DNA from: an uncultured Bifidobacterium sp.
GTDB taxonomy: Bacteria; Actinomycetota; Actinomycetes; Actinomycetales; Bifidobacteriaceae
Length of the DNA stretch: 8,312 nt
Assembly: GCA_937874315.1 (NCBI GenBank)
Contig: CALNAE010000147.1
Coordinates: forward strand, 1 to 8,312
Reading direction: 5' to 3'
This document shows, piece after piece, positions 6,874 to 8,312 of this stretch. Position numbers and translations under genes: made by a program. The notes under the pieces are model-generated. The model was not told the origin of the DNA. It was given only the letters and a program-made list of their open reading frames with translations, and searched no databases. Within the stretch, counting starts at the first letter, position 1. Every line of letters begins with the position of its first letter.

Positions 6874-8312
6874 GCTTGCCGCATGGCATGCAACTGTTCT
6901 CGATGCTCGCGCTGTACGCGGGGATCGGGTACCGGCAACGAGGCGAGCAGCTTTCGCGTATATGGATTGTGCGGACGCTGCAGAATCTGATCGGCGTCGC
7001 CATGTTCAACGATGCGCCCCTGGTGCATGACCATGATGCGGTCCGCAAGCATGTCGACGACCGCGAGATCATGAGTGATGAACAGGCAGGCGAAGCCGAT
7101 TTCCGCCTGCAGCGTCTTGAACAGTTCGAGGACCTTGGCCTGTACGGAGACATCCAATGCGGACGTCGGTTCATCGGCGATAAGCAACGACGGCTTCAGC
7201 GCCAGGGCACGCGCGAGGGAGGCGCGCTGGCGTTGACCGCCTGAAAGCTCGTGAGGGAACCGGTTCATATACACCCGGGGCAGCTGCACCATCTCAAGCA
7301 GATCGCCCACATAGTCTTTGGCGTCGGCGACGGAACCGTAGGTTCCATGCACCAGCAACGGCTCGGCGACATTCTGTGCGATGGTCATCAGCGGATTAAA
7401 CGAGCTGCCCGGATCCTGAAACACGAATCCGATGTCCGCGCGCTTAGGCTTGAACGTCCGCTCCTTCACCCCGTTCATCTCGACGCCGAGCACCTTCAGC
7501 GATCCCGCGGAGACCCTCTGCAACCCCGCAATGGCACGTCCGGTCGTCGATTTGCCCGACCCGGACTCGCCCACCAGGCCGAGCACCTCGCTACGGTGAA
7601 TCTCGAAATCCACACCGTCGACGGCGACGAAATCAGGCTGCATGAGATGACCCGGATAGGTGATGGACAAATGCTTGGCCTCTACCACCACCGGCTGCGC
7701 GCGCCAGTCATGCTGACGCTCGACGAGCGCGCCTGCGGCATCACGTATGACCAGCCGCTGGCCTATGCGCGGCACCGCGGCCAGCAGTCGCTTCGTGTAG
7801 GCGTGCTGCGGATTATGGAATATCTGATCGACCGCACCCTGTTCGACCACATGCCCTCGATACATCACCACGACCTGATCGGCTATATCGGCGATGACAC
7901 CCATGTTGTGGGTGATAATCAGCACGCTGGCACCGAACTGATCGCGAGCCAGCCGCAGCAGATCCAGGATCTCGGCCTGCACGGTGACATCCAGTGCTGT
8001 GGTGGGTTCGTCGGCGAGGATCAGACCTGGGTTCAGCACCAACGCCATGGCGATGACGATCCGTTGTTTCTGTCCTCCCGAAAACTGGTGCGGATAGTAA
8101 TCCACCCGGGTCTGCGCATCCGGGATACCGACCGTCGTCAGGATTGCAATGGCTTTGGCCCTCAGCTCCTTTTTGTCGGTCATGCCATGGGCGCGCAGCC
8201 CCTCCTCGATCTGCCAGCCAATGGTATAGACGGGATTGAGAACCGAATTGGGTTCTTGAAATACCATGGCGGCCTCACTGCCACGGATGTCGCGCAGCTG
8301 CTCCCCCGACAG
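6858..8312 (-). CDS. Fused oligopeptide/dipeptide ABC transporter ATPase (5' end beyond right edge)
   Basis: The 484 visible residues are most of a single chain joining two ABC ATPase domains of the Opp/Dpp type, which power peptide uptake with two permeases and a binding protein. The frame is open to the right edge. The Met at 8265-8267 lies inside the Q-loop region (MVFQEP), so it is not the start, and Walker A of domain 1 is outside the window. Numbered from the edge, domain 1 (OppD/DppD-like) shows Q19, signature FSGGQ (77-81), Walker B LILADEPT (97-104) and H135, then the NPQHAYTKRLL oligopeptide-transporter motif at about 167-177. Domain 2 (OppF/DppF-like) shows Walker A GESGSGKST (248-256), VFQDP (297-301), LSGGQ (356-360), LLIADEP (376-382), H414 and a second NPYTRKLL motif. 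All visible ATPase motifs are intact. It converges on the Nudix gene; permease genes are probably to the right. The peptide specificity (nickel and sugar relatives exist) is inferred. Confidence 0.93.
   Translation of the reverse strand: MSGEQLRDIRGSEAAMVFQEPNSVLNPVYTIGWQIEEGLRAHGMTDKKELRAKAIAILTTVGIPDAQTRVDYYPHQFSGGQKQRIVIAMALVLNPGLILADEPTTALDVTVQAEILDLLRLARDQFGASVLIITHNMGVIADIADQVVVMYRGHVVEQGAVDQIFHNPQHAYTKRLLAAVPRIGQRLVIRDAAGALVERQHDWRAQPVVVEAKHLSITYPGHLMQPDFVAVDGVDFEIHRSEVLGLVGESGSGKSTTGRAIAGLQRVSAGSLKVLGVEMNGVKERTFKPKRADIGFVFQDPGSSFNPLMTIAQNVAEPLLVHGTYGSVADAKDYVGDLLEMVQLPRVYMNRFPHELSGGQRQRASLARALALKPSLLIADEPTSALDVSVQAKVLELFKTLQAEIGFACLFITHDLAVVDMLADRIMVMHQGRIVEHGDADQILQRPHNPYTRKLLASLPVPDPRVQREHREQLHAMRQAQQSS

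Noticed and set aside
8265..8267. Methionine codon as the start of the right-hand ATPase gene
   Set aside because: The frame continues open to the edge, and residues before this Met match the segment preceding the Q-loop in Opp/Dpp ATPases, so the real start is outside the window.
1..8312. Search for CRISPR, tRNA/rRNA, insertion sequences, phage or defence genes
   Set aside because: By eye I found no repeat-spacer pattern, RNA gene signatures, transposase motifs or terminal inverted repeats; nearly all the DNA is accounted for by five conserved genes.

Overview
The window looks like ordinary chromosome from a GC-rich actinobacterium, most likely a member of the Bifidobacteriaceae. This assignment rests on protein features: an actinobacterial-type SMC start, a FolC with an N-terminal lead-in that I recall from bifidobacterial FolC, an actinobacterial PepP-type AMP_N region, and a single-chain double-ATPase peptide importer. 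It is inference, because no database could be searched. Codons TTA, CTA and TCA are rare in the genes, which fits a GC-rich genome and explains several very long open frames on the strands opposite the real genes.

Layout, left to right: (1) positions 1-2922, minus strand, hold the first 974 codons of the chromosome-organising ATPase SMC, which runs off the left edge. (2) Positions 2950-4488, minus strand, hold folC, which ends 27 bases before smc starts, so the two probably form a folC-smc transcription unit. A plausible sigma-70-type promoter lies just upstream of folC at 4533-4560. (3) Positions 4489-4696 are a divergent intergenic region. (4) Positions 4697-6289, plus strand, encode a Xaa-Pro aminopeptidase (PepP) with the full M24B metal-ligand set. 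(5) Positions 6276-6797, plus strand, encode a small Nudix hydrolase that overlaps the end of pepP by 14 bases and uses a GTG start, so the two are probably translated from one message. (6) A short convergent gap holds a 16-base near-perfect tandem duplication. (7) Positions 6858-8312, minus strand, hold most of a fused oligopeptide/dipeptide ABC-transporter ATPase that runs off the right edge; the Walker A of its first ATPase domain lies outside the window.

The genes do not form one obvious pathway. SMC and FolC are housekeeping functions. PepP would trim proline-containing peptides in the cytoplasm and could use peptides brought in by the neighbouring importer, but that link is inferred from adjacency only. 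I saw no tRNA, rRNA, CRISPR array, insertion sequence, phage gene or defence system, and no credible undescribed system. The items in the findings are modest local oddities: gene overlap, terminal tails, hairpins and a small duplication.
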